A stretch of 64,000 bases of DNA from Pedobacter kyungheensis (GTDB lineage: Bacteria > Bacteroidota > Bacteroidia > Sphingobacteriales > Sphingobacteriaceae), in contig NZ_JSYN01000005.1 in assembly GCF_000812965.1 (NCBI RefSeq), forward strand, positions 62,001 to 126,000, written 5' to 3'. Each line of letters begins with the position of its first letter. Position 1 is the stretch's first letter. This document shows, in pieces, positions 42,246 through 49,486 of the stretch. The position numbers and the translations under genes are program-made. Below the pieces are notes generated by a model, which had not been told where the DNA came from, did not search any database, and saw only the letters and a list, made by a program, of their open reading frames with translations.

Positions 42246-44414
42246 ATGAATAGTTCAAAAGTTAAAAAATATATCTTGTTATGCATTGGCCTGGCTTGCT
42301 TTGGCTATGTAAAGGCGCAGGTGTTTTCACCCGTAAAAGAAATTGCTGCAAGAAGAGTCCCCTGGCTGGTTTCATCACTTACTTTCAGCAATATTCCAGC
42401 GCAGGATGGCAAAGATGTTTTCGAGCTTTCTACCAAAAATAACAAGATCAATATTGCCGCTTCAAACGCCAACGCTGCCGCCGAAGGCCTGGGCTGGTAC
42501 CTCAGATATTATTGCAAAAGAAGCTTGTCTCATTTAGGCGATAACCTCGAAGCGGTCAAAAAACTGCCACAGATTACGGGTAAGGTGAGGATAGTCTCTC
42601 CGTATCCATACCGCTATGCCTTAAATTATTGCACGATCAGTTATTCGATGAGTTTTTACCAGTGGAAAGACTGGGAACGAGAGCTGGATTGGATGGCCTT
42701 AAATGGCGTAAACCTGATACTGGCACCGGTAGGTATGGAAGCAGTTTGGCAAAATACATTAAAGCAAATAGGTTATACAAAAGAAGAAATCCTGGCCTTT
42801 ATACCCGGCCCAGCCTTTGACGCCTGGTGGTTAATGGGGAATTTGGAAGGATGGGGAGGACCGGTAAGCCAGACCTTAATTGACCAGCAGGTGAGCTTAG
42901 AGAAGCAGATCATTAAGCGCATGAAAGATTTAAAGATCGAGCCTGTCATGCAAGGGTTTTATGGTATGGTACCCACTAGCCTTAAAAATAAAATGAAGGT
43001 TACTGTGGCCGATCAAGGCAAATGGGCAGGAGGTTTTACACGCCCTGATTTTTTAATGCCAGATGACCCTGCCTTTGAAAAGCTTGCTGATATTTACTAT
43101 AGCGAGATGAAAAAGTTATACGGTAGAGAACTACACTTCTTCGGTGGAGATCCTTTTCATGAAGGCGGAAATTCTAAAGGGGTAGACGTTACTGCGGCAG
43201 CAACCAGTATACAAAAGCGCATGCAACACCATTTTCCGGGAAGTACCTGGGTATTACAAGGCTGGCAATCTAACCCATCGGCTGCTTTACTAAAAGGACT
43301 CGATAAAAAGAAAACCCTGGTAATAGAGTTGTTTGGCGAGAACACCAATAACTGGGAGAGGAGAAAAGCTTACGATGGTACACCTTTCGTATGGAGCAAC
43401 GTGAGCAATTTTGGAGAGAAAAACGGACTATACGGCAAGCTTCAACGCTTTTGCGATGAGGTAAGCAGAGCAAGCAAAAGCAGTTACGGTCCGTTCCTCT
43501 CAGGCGTGGGCATTATACCCGAGGGGATAAACAATAATCCGGTAGCCTATGATTTAATGCTGGAATTGGGATGGCATCAGAACTTCATAAAAGTGGATGA
43601 ATGGATAAAAGGCTACCAGGATTACCGTTATGGAAAAAGTAACACGGAGCTTAACCAGGCCTGGCAACTCTTATTGCAAACAGCATACAGTAGTCCGGAG
43701 ATCTACCAGGAGGGGCCTTCAGAATCGATTTTTTGTGCAAGACCAGCCGTGGCCATAAAAACAGTATCATCATGGGGCACACGTAAAAGAAATTATGACC
43801 CGCAACGTTTTGCCCAGGCAGTTAAACTGTTCGTGGCAGCAGGAGCAGATTTTAAGTCAGTGGAGACATACCAGACCGATAAAATTGATTTTGTAAGGCA
43901 GGTACTGGCCAATCAGGGCGATATTGTCTATGAGAAAATGCAGGCAGCCATCAGCGCCAAAGATGCTGATGGCTTCAAAAAAGAAAGCGAAAGCTTTCAG
44001 AGGCTGATTTTACAGCAGGACTCGCTTTTGAGTGCCAGCAAATATTTTTCATTAAACCGTTGGCTAAAGCAAGCCGTTGATTTTGGTAAAATGCCTCAGG
44101 ATAAAACCAATGCGCTAAAAAACGCCAAAACACAAATTTCCTACTGGGGACCAGATGATAACCTGAAAACCGATCTGAGGGATTACGCCCATAAAGAATG
44201 GTCAGGACTGTTAAGATCCCTATATCTTCAGCGCTGGCAAGCATTTATAAAAGATGAATTAGCGAAAATAAACGGCACCCCGCATCAAGCTCCAGATTAT
44301 TTTGCCATGGAGCTGGCATGGACAAAAAAACCAGACGATTACCATGAACCGGAGCTTAATAGTGAACAACTGTATCAGCTAATCGCCCGAATATTGAAGG
44401 AGTCGGAAAACTAA
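42246..44414 (+). CDS. Alpha-N-acetylglucosaminidase, GH89 (NAGLU-like)
   Basis: 722 residues with signal MNSSKVKKYILLCIGLACFG. Family regions: NYCTISYSMSFYQWKDWERE; WMALNGVNLILAPVGMEAVW; DAWWLMGNLEGWGGPVS. By alignment to the human NAGLU pattern, the acid/base is Glu306 in FFGGDPFHEGGNSKG and the nucleophile Glu426 in GIIPEGINNNPVAYDLMLE. It releases terminal alpha-linked GlcNAc, as in heparan sulfate or gastric mucin caps. Exported to the periplasm or surface. It is the only glycosidase in the locus, so alpha-GlcNAc-capped glycans are the likely target. Confidence 0.94.
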   Translation: MNSSKVKKYILLCIGLACFGYVKAQVFSPVKEIAARRVPWLVSSLTFSNIPAQDGKDVFELSTKNNKINIAASNANAAAEGLGWYLRYYCKRSLSHLGDNLEAVKKLPQITGKVRIVSPYPYRYALNYCTISYSMSFYQWKDWERELDWMALNGVNLILAPVGMEAVWQNTLKQIGYTKEEILAFIPGPAFDAWWLMGNLEGWGGPVSQTLIDQQVSLEKQIIKRMKDLKIEPVMQGFYGMVPTSLKNKMKVTVADQGKWAGGFTRPDFLMPDDPAFEKLADIYYSEMKKLYGRELHFFGGDPFHEGGNSKGVDVTAAATSIQKRMQHHFPGSTWVLQGWQSNPSAALLKGLDKKKTLVIELFGENTNNWERRKAYDGTPFVWSNVSNFGEKNGLYGKLQRFCDEVSRASKSSYGPFLSGVGIIPEGINNNPVAYDLMLELGWHQNFIKVDEWIKGYQDYRYGKSNTELNQAWQLLLQTAYSSPEIYQEGPSESIFCARPAVAIKTVSSWGTRKRNYDPQRFAQAVKLFVAAGADFKSVETYQTDKIDFVRQVLANQGDIVYEKMQAAISAKDADGFKKESESFQRLILQQDSLLSASKYFSLNRWLKQAVDFGKMPQDKTNALKNAKTQISYWGPDDNLKTDLRDYAHKEWSGLLRSLYLQRWQAFIKDELAKINGTPHQAPDYFAMELAWTKKPDDYHEPELNSEQLYQLIARILKESEN

Positions 44415-44432
44415 AGCCCGCGAAGTTTAAAG

Positions 44433-44630
44433 TCATACAACTAACTTGTAAAATCCTGGAAGAAACAGCTCTTTTGAATAGGTGAAAAAATAAAAAAAAC
44501 GTATAGTCTTGATCATCGTTTCCTGAAATAGATCATTTGCGTCGTCGAGATCATGGGTAAATTTCATAGCGAAATTCTTAAGTGCCCCCTGATGGACATA
44601 GATTTGTAGGTTGAATTGTTTTTCGGTCAT
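44433..44630 (-). pseudogene. Truncated ECF sigma-factor remnant
   Basis: From MTEKQFNLQIYVHQGALKNF it carries sigma region 2.1-2.2 (AMKFTHDLDDANDLFQETMI), then KTIRFFYFFTY and unrelated residues to the stop. Region 4 is missing, so it cannot work as a sigma factor. Only about 66 codons remain of the usual 170-200. It is opposite in strand to the utilization locus, next to its end, and may be left from a rearrangement. Confidence 0.65.
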
Positions 44631-44808
44631 GATTGATGTTTTTGGTAGGTCTAAAGGAAAAAACAATAATGATACCTCAAAAAACTACAAGGTGCTCAAT
44701 CGCACCGATTTTCAATGCCTGTTACGGAATTGAACAGAATGAATGTGAGTACGCAGATGTACGTGAAAGATAAATAATCGAATAAAAATGTAATATATTC
44801 GCGGCTTC

Positions 44809-44824
44809 AAATAGTCGACTATTT
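44809..44824. promoter_or_regulatory. 16-base perfect palindrome upstream of the Hc1-like gene
   Basis: AAATAGTCGACTATTT reads the same on both strands and ends 14 bases before the ATG at 44839. It may be an operator. TATATTCG at 44793-44800 just before it is one mismatch from a -7 box. Confidence 0.45.
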
Positions 44825-44838
44825 AATAAAATAACAAA

Positions 44839-45018
44839 ATGGAAAAATTCGCAAAAATTAAAGAAATCATTGCAGGGGTAGAAGCTGATGTAGAAAAATT
44901 CTATAACGCAGGAAATGCTGCGGCTGGAACAAGAGTTCGTAAAGCGATGCAGGATTTAAAAACTTTGGCTCAGGAAGTACGTACTGAGGTGACAGAAAAA
45001 AAGAACAGCGATAAATAA
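44839..45018 (+). CDS. Histone H1-like protein (Hc1-like, Bacteroidota type)
   Basis: 59 residues: MEKFAKIKEIIAGVEADVEK, then FYNAGNAAAGTRVRKAMQDL, then KTLAQEVRTEVTEKKNSDK. The core FYxxGNxAAGTRxRKAxxxLKxLAQE matches the short histone H1-like proteins common in this phylum. It is helical and basic in the second half, likely a DNA-condensing or nucleoid protein. It is too short for common ORF lists. The palindrome upstream and bidirectional terminator downstream define a single-gene unit. Confidence 0.85.
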   Translation: MEKFAKIKEIIAGVEADVEKFYNAGNAAAGTRVRKAMQDLKTLAQEVRTEVTEKKNSDK

Positions 45019-45038
45019 CAAACAATCACTGTTTTGGG

Positions 45039-45065
45039 AAAAAGGGGTATCATTTATCCCTTTTT
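45039..45065. terminator. Bidirectional terminator between Hc1-like and Crp-like genes
   Basis: AAAAAGGG (45039-45046) and CCCTTTTT (45058-45065) with an 11-base loop give T runs on both strands and lie between convergent stops at 45018 and 45064. Confidence 0.75.
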
Positions 45066-45702
45066 ATGCTTTGTTACTTAGCTTACTCGCCATCTCTGAG
45101 CGAATACGGCTTAGGGTTTCCAGACGCATGCCTAAAAATGAAGCAATATATTTCAGCGGAACCCGCTCGAGCAAATGCCCATAGCTAATCAAAAAACGCT
45201 CATAACGAAGCTTGGCATTTGGCAGCCTTGCAATAAAAGCCCGCTCTGAGGCACCCTGATAATAAAGTTCGGTCATCTGCCTGCCGACCAGATTCGCTTC
45301 AGGATGATTCTCATATAAAAAGATCGACATCTCATGTGGAATAGCAACAGCTAAAAGCGGCTCAATGGTTTCTATATATTCCTCAGATTGTCCACCATGC
45401 CATAAATTATTTATTGTTCCAGCCAGCTCACCTTCTACGGCAATCCAGGTAGTAATCTTTTTAGCCCCAACTTTAATAAAGCCATGGGCAACCCCCTGCA
45501 AAATCAGAAAAATATAACGGTTTGTCCTAATCGGTGAGGCAATATGCTTGTTCCTCCCAAAATGTACCGGAAAGGTCTGAACATTAATCACATCCTCAAT
45601 CTGCTGATTAAGCGGATGATATTGTTTAAAAATAGGTATAATCGGGGATTGGCCACCGTAAGGTATCCATCGGGTAGCTAACGGTTCAGGCTCAAAATTC
45701 AT
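45064..45702 (-). CDS. Crp/Fnr-family transcriptional regulator
   Basis: 212 residues. The cyclic-nucleotide-binding-type jelly roll spans about 25-145 (IRTNRYIFLILQGVAHGFIK; KKITTWIAVEGELAGTIN). The HTH is at the C-terminus: ERVPLKYIASFLGMRLETLS and RIRSEMASKL. The phosphate-binding residues of true cAMP receptors are not obvious, so the ligand is unknown; many Bacteroidota members act without cAMP. It shares the minus strand with the dehydrogenase upstream (45911), separated by the 20-mer/hairpin element. Confidence 0.9.
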   Translation of the reverse strand: MNFEPEPLATRWIPYGGQSPIIPIFKQYHPLNQQIEDVINVQTFPVHFGRNKHIASPIRTNRYIFLILQGVAHGFIKVGAKKITTWIAVEGELAGTINNLWHGGQSEEYIETIEPLLAVAIPHEMSIFLYENHPEANLVGRQMTELYYQGASERAFIARLPNAKLRYERFLISYGHLLERVPLKYIASFLGMRLETLSRIRSEMASKLSNKA

Positions 45703-45767
45703 GTTGACATCAAAAATGCTAAAAGACTGTAATAAATCACACTGCTATCCCTAAAAGGAGTAAAGAT

Positions 45768-45817
45768 AATACTGTTCCCCTCCGGAAACAGTATTAACAT
45801 CTAAATTAACGCTCTCA
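45768..45817 (-). ncRNA. Candidate small RNA 3' end: conserved 20-mer plus hairpin (copy B)
   Basis: On the minus strand TGAGAGCGTTAATTTAGATG (45817-45798) is identical to copy A at 15.1 kb. It is followed two bases later by a hairpin with 9-base arms (AATACTGTT at 45768-45776, AACAGTATT at 45787-45795). The hairpin sequence differs from copy A. A GAGAGC motif recurs 30 bases upstream. It lies in the 3' flank of the dehydrogenase gene at 45911. Confidence 0.4.
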
Positions 45818-45910
45818 ATCTTTTGGATTGATGTAAGGCTCTCACCCCTTACCCCGCGAATATAAGAGGATATTTAATAGCAAAAAAAAGAATTTAAACC
45901 AGCATGCAGC

Positions 45911-46897
45911 CTATGGCTTAATTTCATTTACAAGTATCTTTCCCGAAACATACGCATCTGCGTTTGAAAATGTAGTTTCGGCAATCTGTCGCATTGCTTC
46001 CCTTGTAAAAAAGCCCTGGTGGGAGCTGATGAGCACATTAGGAAATGATATCAGACGGGCAATCAAATCATCCTGAATAACTTTCTCGGATAGATTGCGA
46101 AAGAAAAGCCCAGATTCCTGTTCATATACATCTAGTCCGAGAGAACCGAGTCCGCCGGATTTAAGTGAGGTGATAACAGCCGAGGTTTGGATTAGTGCAC
46201 CTCTGCTGGTATTGATCAGCATCGCCCCTTTTTTAAAATACCTTAGGGTTTGTCCGTTTATCATATGAAAGGACTGCTCGGTTAAGGGACAATGCAGTGT
46301 TACGATATCAGCATCCTTTAACACTTCCTCCAGGCTAGCATATTTAAGTCCGTCACTTCGTAGCTCCAAATCCGGATAAGGATCATAGGCTGATATCTGA
46401 CAGCCAAATCCTTTCAGAATCCGATACATGACTTTACCTATATTACCTGTTCCAATAAGCGCAACTTTTGAGCTATGCAAATTAAAGCCCATAAGCCCTT
46501 CCAGTGAGAAATTACCTTCTCTAATCCTGTTATAAGCTTTATGGGTTTTACGATTCAAGGTCATGATCATCGCGATGGCGTGTTCAGCAACAGCCTCAGG
46601 AGAATAGGCAGGTACACGAAGAATGCTAATACCCAGTTCTTCTGCCACCTCCAGGTCAACGTTATTGAACCCCGCACACCGCAAAAGGATTAGTTTTACC
46701 CCATTTTCAGCTAAAGCAGAAAGAATCTGACCGTTAGCCTGGTCATTTACAAAAAGACATACTGCATCGCAGCCTTTGGTAAGGCTCAGATTATCATAAT
46801 CTAATGCCTGTTTAAAGAAGATAAGCTCATGGTCAGTATTGTATTTCTCCAGAAACTCCTCATCATAGGAGCAGGTACTAAACACAGCAATTTTCAT
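45911..46897 (-). CDS. ldhA: D-lactate dehydrogenase-type 2-hydroxyacid dehydrogenase
   Basis: 328 residues. RCAGFNNVDLEVAEELGI and YSPEAVAEHAIAMIMTLNRK match fermentative D-lactate dehydrogenases. Rossmann loop VALIGTGNIGKVMYRILKGF; catalytic Arg in NTSRGALI; Glu in GLDVYEQESG; His in ISSHQGFFTREA. It reduces pyruvate to D-lactate with NADH, in the cytoplasm. Substrate assignment rests on family motifs. It is followed by the 20-mer/hairpin element, then a Crp-like regulator that might respond to the same conditions. Confidence 0.9.
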   Translation of the reverse strand: MKIAVFSTCSYDEEFLEKYNTDHELIFFKQALDYDNLSLTKGCDAVCLFVNDQANGQILSALAENGVKLILLRCAGFNNVDLEVAEELGISILRVPAYSPEAVAEHAIAMIMTLNRKTHKAYNRIREGNFSLEGLMGFNLHSSKVALIGTGNIGKVMYRILKGFGCQISAYDPYPDLELRSDGLKYASLEEVLKDADIVTLHCPLTEQSFHMINGQTLRYFKKGAMLINTSRGALIQTSAVITSLKSGGLGSLGLDVYEQESGLFFRNLSEKVIQDDLIARLISFPNVLISSHQGFFTREAMRQIAETTFSNADAYVSGKILVNEIKP

Positions 46898-47098
46898 TAT
46901 CGGTTGGGTTTACCGAAAGGTAGGAATAATATTCGGTTGATAAGAAATTCCCGGTTTAATCTGATTGTTCACAAGAAGAGAATTTTTATATAAAAATATT
47001 TTATTGCTAATTTGAAATTTACAATTCAAAATGATACTGAAGCAGATTTTTGCCTTAATAGGTTGACGAGGCAAGATACTGGCGTAAAAAACATGATT

Positions 47099-47132
47099 CA
47101 GTGAGTCGGTATTCTTGTTGGGCGACTCACTG
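47099..47132. repeat. Inverted repeat CAGTGAGTCG, left copy
   Basis: CAGTGAGTCG (47099-47108), 14 bases, CGACTCACTG (47123-47132). The right copy at 57182-57219 has the same arms and the same 14-base spacing with different loop bases. Both lie downstream of a tRNA-fMet/tRNA-Glu/terminator set. The remainder of the 46898-47289 gap shows no gene; the part before 47099 should hold the ldhA promoter. Confidence 0.75.
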
Positions 47133-47237
47133 GATGTTGGTAAAAAAATGCAAATTTTCTTGTTGAAATATGAATTCTCTCGATTTATAAAATCGCCTAT
47201 TTAGGCTGCAGATGGCGATTTGGGAATTCTGTAAACG

Positions 47238-47274
47238 AAAAAAGCCTGCAAATTTAAAATTTGCAGGCTTTTTT
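47238..47274 (-). terminator. Terminator of the left tRNA operon
   Basis: A long perfect stem (AAAAAAGCCTGCAAATT and its complement) is followed on the minus strand by T6, 16 bases after the tRNA-Glu 3' end. Confidence 0.88.
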
Positions 47275-47289
47275 ATTTGTAAGTATTCG

Positions 47290-47361
47290 TAGCCCGTAGG
47301 GGAATCGAACCCCTGTTTCCAGAATGAAAATCTGGCGTCCTAACCCCTAGACGAACGGGCC
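47290..47361 (-). tRNA. tRNA-Glu (UUC), left copy
   Basis: The minus strand folds as a cloverleaf: acceptor GGCCCGT with ACGGGCT, anticodon stem CCAGA/TCTGG around loop TTTTCAT (anticodon TTC), and T-arm GGGGTTCGATTCCCC. CCA is not encoded. The D-loop reads GGGGTTAGG; the right copy has GGGGTGAGG, the only difference. Confidence 0.95.
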
Positions 47362-47394
47362 ATTATTAATAAAAGAGTGTCTTTTCAACTCCTT

Positions 47395-47470
<76 letters not shown>

Positions 47471-47507
47471 CTCTATTTTTCGCCCCAAATATCCGTTTGA
47501 GGGAGTG

Positions 47508-47538
47508 CAAAAGTAGAATTTATTTTTGAAAATACAAA
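47508..47538 (-). promoter_or_regulatory. Promoter of the left tRNA operon
   Basis: On the minus strand TTTG (47538-47535), exactly 19 bases, then TACTTTTG (47515-47508): a perfect TTTG-N19-TAnnTTTG promoter, 37 bases before the tRNA-fMet. Confidence 0.85.
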
Positions 47539-47955
47539 CCCTTTCAAGAAAAAAATCCAATTAAAATTTAATTTTCTGCCTTCATTTGTTTTTAAAATAG
47601 GGCTAAATAATTTAAAATGAATAGCTTAAAACCTGTTAAGTCAATTAAAATATTTTTCACTTTTTTAAGCAAAATTATTTTTCTTGAAAACATTTGGAAT
47701 ATTCGCTATGGCTTCGTTTCTTTGTTTAAAATTAGTCTAAATAAGAATAACTCATTTCTCTTCTACCTTTGGACTTCAATTTTTATCTCAATATATATTT
47801 GGTTAGTTATGTTGATTAAAAGACCTGTTTGCCTGCATCTTCATCGGATGCGGGTAAATCAGGCACTAAAAAGTCCTTTTAGGAATTAAAGGTGAGATTT
47901 CGAATTCCAAAATTCTTAATATCTTTATTCAAATCTTAAATACGCTAATCATTTA
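47539..47955. other. AT-rich stretch without a credible gene
   Basis: The only open frame of note (47617-47889, plus) is very rich in Ile, Phe, Lys and Asn, has no family features and looks like chance in AT-rich DNA. A short stem GCATC/GATGC occurs near 47837-47853. Nothing else is seen. Confidence 0.5.
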
Positions 47956-48698
47956 ATGAAGTCTTTTCTCTCTAGCTTTAAATACAACTTTAGTCTATTG
48001 CTAATTGCCGCTCTGGTATCTTGTAAAAAAGAAAATCAAACAGAACAGCCATCCCAGATTCAGGTAAAATCTCCTATTTCGCCAAAGCTTATACTACTAC
48101 AACGGCAACGAAAAGAGGTGTCACGATAGATAGTGCATCACAAACGATTCCAGTTAATTGGAGTTCAGCTACAATATGGGTAGAGAAAATTTCGCTTGCC
48201 GCCCAAGGTAAAGGAGCGCTGGATACTATTATTATGGTAGGGAAGAAACTAAACATTTTCAGTGCTGATGCACTGGCAGGAGTCATTCAGTTGCCCGCCG
48301 GTTCTTACAAAGATGCTAAAGTAAGGCTGTTTTGCCGGAAATCACCGCGCTCAGAATTTGCGTTAGATTTTAAAGGTACTTTTACCAATAGCTTTGGTGT
48401 AGTTGATAGTGTATTAGTTAGAAGTTCATTACCCTTCGAAGCAAATTTGAATGTTTCGGAGATTGTAATCGGACAAACTGATAATTATAAAGCAACATTT
48501 AATTTTGATCTCAGTAAGATGTTGACCGGAATTTCTACCAAGGCATTAGAGCAAGGAGGAAGAAGCTCAATCGGAATCGATGGTAAGAAACTCTACGTAA
48601 TTTGGAAAGGTGGCTCTGCCGATGAGCCTTTTTATAACCAGATTATTCAACACTGGCAATCAGTGGCCAGTGTTGTGATCAGCAAAGCAGTAGAGTGA
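47956..48698 (+). pseudogene. Frameshifted lipoprotein (DUF4382-like)
   Basis: ATG at 47956 starts a lipoprotein signal, MKSFLSSFKYNFSLLLIAAL with lipobox LVSC (Cys23), then KKENQTEQPS. At CCC (48053-48055) the frame breaks: the matching continuation is DSGKISYFAKAYTTTTATKR in another frame and runs on to VVISKAVE at 48698. One extra C would restore a single gene of about 247 residues. The body (VNWSSATIWVEKISLAAQGK; ADALAGVIQLPAGSYKDAKV) is like DUF4382-type surface lipoproteins. Either a real mutation or a sequencing error. Confidence 0.7.
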
Positions 48699-48766
48699 AA
48701 TATTTTTAGTTATTTATTCTATAGCCAAGTATCTTTTAGATTTTCTGATTCTTCAAAATATCCTAC

Positions 48767-49486
48767 CTACAGTATCGTAAACTTGAAAACTGCAGATTCT
48801 GACTTGTTCCCCGACCTGTCTTTTGTTATGATTTTCCAGTAATAAGTAGTTGCAGTGGTTACATTTACCGAAATTGTTGTCGCAGTATATCCTTCTTTGT
48901 ACAATGTTGGGTTGCTTATCGTTCCGAAATATACATCGAAACTTAAAATATCCCGGTCTGGATCATCACCTATCCATACAAGGTTTGTTTTTCCTGCAGA
49001 GGCGTTAAATTTTGTTTCCATTAATGGGGAAGTTAATTGTGCCGGATACGGGGCATAAGAAGAGGTAGCTTCTCCCGCATTATAAAATTTCCAAATATCA
49101 CTTTCCAAAGTCAGGCTATTTAGGCTCGATTTAGTTTTTACAGACCATGAATAGTGAGCATTTTTAGTCAATGCCATTTCAATTTCTGTTCCATTAGTTG
49201 TACCAATTGTAAGTTCAGAGGTCGTTAAATTTTTGATAGTTACAATGTAACCTGCTGAAAATGCAGATTCATTCCATTTAAATCTAATTGCATTCATGGT
49301 GCTATTAATAGAGGTACCCGTGATACAAACCTCATCTTTGGCAGGAGTGATTAATAGGGCCTTGGTAGTTTCCTTTGGTGTAGGTACCACCGGAGCTGGA
49401 GGTGGCGTCGGCTCAACCGTTTTTTTCGTGCAACTGAATAGGCTACATACCAGTAGGATTAATAAAATTGATCTTAAGGTACTCAT
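48767..49486 (-). CDS. Lipoprotein with fibronectin-type segments
   Basis: 239 residues. Signal MSTLRSILLILLVCSLFSC, lipobox LFSC, then a Pro-rich linker (TVEPTPPPAPVVPTPKET). Two Ig/FnIII-like segments follow: IRFKWNESAFSAGYIVTIKN and LVWIGDDPDRDILSFDVYFG with a final TTYYWKIITKDRSGNKSESA. The start ATG overlaps the stop of the giant upstream protein (ATGA, 49483-49486), so the two are translationally coupled. It may anchor or chaperone that protein at the surface. Confidence 0.85.
   Translation of the reverse strand: MSTLRSILLILLVCSLFSCTKKTVEPTPPPAPVVPTPKETTKALLITPAKDEVCITGTSINSTMNAIRFKWNESAFSAGYIVTIKNLTTSELTIGTTNGTEIEMALTKNAHYSWSVKTKSSLNSLTLESDIWKFYNAGEATSSYAPYPAQLTSPLMETKFNASAGKTNLVWIGDDPDRDILSFDVYFGTISNPTLYKEGYTATTISVNVTTATTYYWKIITKDRSGNKSESAVFKFTIL

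Noticed and set aside
47099..47132. Dyad as an ordinary terminator of the left tRNA operon
   Set aside because: A strong terminator with a T run already exists at 47238-47274, and the dyad has no T run.
47617..47889. Plus-strand open frame of 90 codons in the island
   Set aside because: Composition is Ile/Phe/Lys/Asn-rich as expected from AT-rich non-coding DNA, with no family features, no clear promoter and no ribosome signal.
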